In this document: positions 33,043 to 35,221 of the stretch, in pieces | Layout: each line of letters starts with the position of its first letter | Position numbering within the stretch: position 1 is the first letter of the stretch | Assembly: GCA_012797815.1 (NCBI GenBank) | Contig: JAAZOK010000032.1 | Coordinates: 1 to 35,221 of the forward strand | Direction: 5' to 3' | Length of the DNA stretch: 35,221 bases | Origin: Chloroflexota bacterium | Lineage (GTDB): Bacteria > Chloroflexota > Anaerolineae > Anaerolineales > Anaerolineaceae | The notes under the pieces: model-generated | Database searches by the model: none | Told to the model about the DNA's origin: nothing | What the model saw: the letters and a program-made list of their open reading frames with translations, nothing else | Position numbers and translations under genes: made by a program

Positions 33043-34740
33043 TTATTCGATGGCGATGATGAATTGGTAGAAGGGTTGCCCCCCGTCGTGAACTTCCAGT
33101 TCGAGGTCGGGGTAATGATCTTTTAAATGTGTCAAAACGTTTTCCACCTGTTCTTTGGAAACATTGTTTCCGCACAGGATGGTGAGATGCTCTTTCTCAT
33201 CCAGATCAACTGCCGACAGCAGGTTGTCACAGGCGCTTTCCAGGGTGTTGGCAGAACCCACTAACTCGTCATTTAACAGGGAGATAACCTCACCGGATTT
33301 GACGTCAATACCATTGATGACGATCGAACGGGTGGCGGTGGTGATCTCGCCTGAATCGACATCTTCGATGATGCTGTTCATACTCTCGACGACAGCATCC
33401 AGATCACCATCCGGATTGATCATCAGCGAAGCGGTCAATCCCTCCGGAATGCTGCGGGTGGGTATTACCCTGACCTGTTTATCGCTCATGTGTTTGGCAG
33501 CTTCGGCTGCTAAAATGATGTTCTTATTATTGGGCAGAATGATGATCTTGTCAGTCGGAAAATGGCTGAATGATTCCACGATCTCTTCTGTGCTCGGGTT
33601 CATGGTTTGACCGCCTTGAATGACGGCTGCCAGCCCCAGGCTGTAGAAGATCTTGGTGATACCGTCTCCGGGTGAAACCGCTACAACGGCGATCTGCCCG
33701 GCTTCGATGGCAGGGGGTTTAACGGTGGCTGCTCCCGATTGGGATGCTTTTTGGTCTTTCATCTGTTCCATCAGGTTTTCGATATAAACCTTTTTGACCG
33801 TTCCGTATTCCATCACCAGGTCGATCGGTTCATATTTCTTCTCTTTGGGAACATGGATATGCATGCGATACAGGTTTTCACCCTCGCCCACCTGAATGGA
33901 TGTGCCCACGCGTTCCAGTGCTTCATAGAAAATGGGCAGGTTGAAATTTCCTTCCGGCTCGAAATCCACCACCACCTCGAAATCCTGCCCGGGTTCGATG
34001 GCTTCATCCAGTTCACTTTCCTGCATCTGTTCAAGAGAGAGGGTTACCACGGCTTCCTGTGAGACTTCCAGGGTTTCGCCGTGTAAATAGCGTGAAATAC
34101 CTTCAAGGATGAAGAATAACCCTTTGCCGCCTGAATCAACCACCCCCGCCTGTTTCAGAATGGGCAGAAGCTCGGGAGTGTTTTTGACCGAAGCGTCGGC
34201 AGCCGACAGAATATCATCCAGCATTTTAGAAAGGTCATTCGTGCTCTGGTGGCTCTTTTCACCGGCGCGCGCTACATCTTTGATGACGGTTAAAATGGTG
34301 CCTTCCACGGGGCGTACGACCCCTTTGTAAGCGGTGTTGCGGCTTTCCGAAAGCGCCTGTACCAGCAGACCGGCATCCATCATTTCTTTTTCGTCCAGCG
34401 CCCTGGCAAACCCACGCAGGATCTGTGAGAGAATGACCCCTGAATTTCCTCGTGCCCCCATCAATGCTCCGTGGGCGAATTTTTTTGCGATACCGCCGGC
34501 GTTGGTGCTGCTTTCTCCTTCGATCTCCGCGTAAGCAGTCTTCAATGTCAGGAACATGTTGGTACCGGTGTCGCCATCAGGAACGGGGAACACGTTCAGA
34601 GAGTTGACGATCTGCTGGTTGGTCTTCAACCAGGTCAAACCGGCTTGAAAATATTTTTTTAGATCCTGACCGTTTATCTGTGAACTGGACACACCGATAG
34701 TTTCATCCACATTTTGTGGGTTTGTTTCGACTGATTGCAT
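33043..34740 (-). CDS. fakA: DAK2-domain protein, fatty acid kinase FakA-like
   Basis: The protein has 565 residues. The N-terminal DhaL/DAK2 kinase domain carries VPDGDTGTN (53-61; Asp55 and Asp57 likely bind metal-ATP), then GARGNSGVILSQILRGF and a DSGGKG loop. The C-terminal half contains the DegV-interacting DAK1-like region (ILPNNKNIILAA, VIPTRSIPEGL). In Gram-positive bacteria FakA phosphorylates exogenous fatty acids held by FakB (DegV) proteins; no degV/fakB gene is in the window. A GAGG ribosome site lies upstream. It lies 24 bp after the Asp23 gene and upstream of recG, a widely conserved order. Confidence 0.92.
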   Translation of the reverse strand: MQSVETNPQNVDETIGVSSSQINGQDLKKYFQAGLTWLKTNQQIVNSLNVFPVPDGDTGTNMFLTLKTAYAEIEGESSTNAGGIAKKFAHGALMGARGNSGVILSQILRGFARALDEKEMMDAGLLVQALSESRNTAYKGVVRPVEGTILTVIKDVARAGEKSHQSTNDLSKMLDDILSAADASVKNTPELLPILKQAGVVDSGGKGLFFILEGISRYLHGETLEVSQEAVVTLSLEQMQESELDEAIEPGQDFEVVVDFEPEGNFNLPIFYEALERVGTSIQVGEGENLYRMHIHVPKEKKYEPIDLVMEYGTVKKVYIENLMEQMKDQKASQSGAATVKPPAIEAGQIAVVAVSPGDGITKIFYSLGLAAVIQGGQTMNPSTEEIVESFSHFPTDKIIILPNNKNIILAAEAAKHMSDKQVRVIPTRSIPEGLTASLMINPDGDLDAVVESMNSIIEDVDSGEITTATRSIVINGIDVKSGEVISLLNDELVGSANTLESACDNLLSAVDLDEKEHLTILCGNNVSKEQVENVLTHLKDHYPDLELEVHDGGQPFYQFIIAIE

Positions 34741-34764
34741 AAGAACCTCAAAGATAAAAAATAA

Positions 34765-35124
34765 TTAGTCGGGGTCGCTTACTCTTAACCCACGCACATG
34801 GATATTGACTTCGCGAACGGAAATAGAAGTGGCATTCTCGATCTGGAATTTGACGCTGCTGGCAACACTACTGGCAACGGATGATATCCTCGTGCCATAT
34901 TCGATCACCAGAAACATATCCACGGAGATGGAATTATCTTCATTGTAGTGAACGACGACTCCCGATGTGGGGTCCTTTTGGAATAATTTTGTGATCCCTC
35001 TTGCTACACCTTCATATGCCAGTCCAACTACTCCATATGACTCCAAGGCTGCCTGGAAGGCGATCACAGCGATAGCATGGTAAGAAATGTAGATATTGCC
35101 AATTTTATTTTCAGTTACATTCAT
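34765..35124 (-). CDS. Asp23/Gls24 family envelope stress-response protein
   Basis: This 119-residue protein has the Asp23/Gls24 fold pattern: GNIYISYHAIAVIAFQAAL near the N-terminus, GVVGLAYEGVARG, alternating strands, and the C-terminal VREVNIHVRGLRV. In Firmicutes, members attach to the membrane and affect cell-envelope stress, and the gene often precedes the fakA-like gene as here. It is the first gene of the leftward asp23-fakA-recG-coaD-sepIVA-like run. Upstream there is about 97 bp of A/T-rich DNA to the window edge that should carry its promoter; I see only weak candidates. Confidence 0.88.
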   Translation of the reverse strand: MNVTENKIGNIYISYHAIAVIAFQAALESYGVVGLAYEGVARGITKLFQKDPTSGVVVHYNEDNSISVDMFLVIEYGTRISSVASSVASSVKFQIENATSISVREVNIHVRGLRVSDPD

Positions 35125-35174
35125 AATTTCAACACTGCCTTCTAAAGTTTGCCTTCTATATTAAACATAAAAAC

Positions 35175-35203
35175 TTGCTGTTAGTTACGGACTATGGTAA
35201 ACT
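35175..35203 (+). promoter_or_regulatory. Candidate rightward promoter at the window edge
   Basis: TTGCTG (35175-35180) and TAAACT (35198-35203), spaced by 17 nt and with TGG just before the -10, point out of the window. The next gene to the right is not visible; in related gene orders it is often rpmB. Confidence 0.3.
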
Positions 35204-35221
35204 ATTCACTCGTTATTTTAC

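Noticed and set aside
1-35221. Mobile elements, CRISPR arrays, tRNA or rRNA genes
   Set aside because: I looked for transposase motifs, regularly spaced repeats and tRNA-like cloverleaf sequences and saw none; nearly all DNA is accounted for by housekeeping genes.

Overview
The window is an ordinary, densely coded chromosomal segment of a free-living bacterium with roughly balanced G+C (judged by eye). I see no mobile element, phage gene, CRISPR array, tRNA or rRNA. The gene set points to an anaerobic member of the Chloroflexota, most likely class Anaerolineae (inference). Supporting features are a split glycine dehydrogenase (gcvPA/gcvPB), a ferredoxin-dependent 2-oxoacid oxidoreductase with fused gamma-alpha subunits, a SepIVA/DivIVA-like protein beside coaD, recG with an N-terminal extension followed upstream by a DAK-family gene and an Asp23 gene, and separate genes for the two radical-SAM-linked families (TIGR03960 and TIGR03936). 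No single marker proves the assignment.

Layout. 1-5.8 kb: the 3' end of alaS faces a leftward glycine-cleavage operon gcvH-gcvPA-gcvPB. That operon is preceded by a consensus-like promoter and a tandem glycine riboswitch. Diverging from it is glmS, whose leader carries a clear glmS self-cleaving ribozyme. This 0.5-kb intergenic region, with two metabolite-sensing RNAs back to back, is the richest regulatory spot in the window. 5.8-12.8 kb: a flavodoxin gene (leftward), then rightward mrp-ricT-PIG-L deacetylase, then a GntR regulator with the fused alpha and the beta subunits of a 2-oxoacid:ferredoxin oxidoreductase. 12.8-17.6 kb: leftward argF-rocD-pyk, with a candidate arginine-repressor box on its promoter, and leftward FmdB zinc ribbon plus a ketosphinganine-reductase-like SDR.

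17.6-21.6 kb: a PadR regulator followed by a complete FecBCD-type ABC importer (lipoprotein, permease, ATPase) and a THEP1-like P-loop NTPase, all tightly spaced. The substrate is unknown, and this is the most accessory-like cassette here. 21.5-25.7 kb: a leftward, mostly overlapping run of DUF503 (YlxP-like), an atypical SDR lacking the catalytic Tyr/Lys, a TIGR03960 radical SAM protein, its TIGR03936/DUF2344 partner, and a zinc-ribbon SpoU methyltransferase. 25.8-29.6 kb: folC and lon, rightward and translationally coupled. 29.5-35.2 kb: a leftward housekeeping run asp23-dak(fakA-like)-recG-coaD-sepIVA-like, with a 13-bp inverted repeat spanning the recG start codon.

How the genes work together: glycine cleavage (one-carbon units), ferredoxin-linked 2-oxoacid metabolism, pyruvate kinase and ornithine interconversion together fit an amino-acid- and sugar-fermenting anaerobe. 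The rest is core maintenance: cell-wall precursor synthesis (glmS), CoA synthesis, folate, proteolysis, DNA repair and Fe-S handling. I found no clearly new defence or biosynthetic system. The points most worth a second look are the inserted segment in the glmS ribozyme, the riboswitch-led gcv operon without gcvT, the ARG-box-like site at argF, the PadR/ABC/NTPase cassette, the hairpin over the recG start and the two unusual SDRs.
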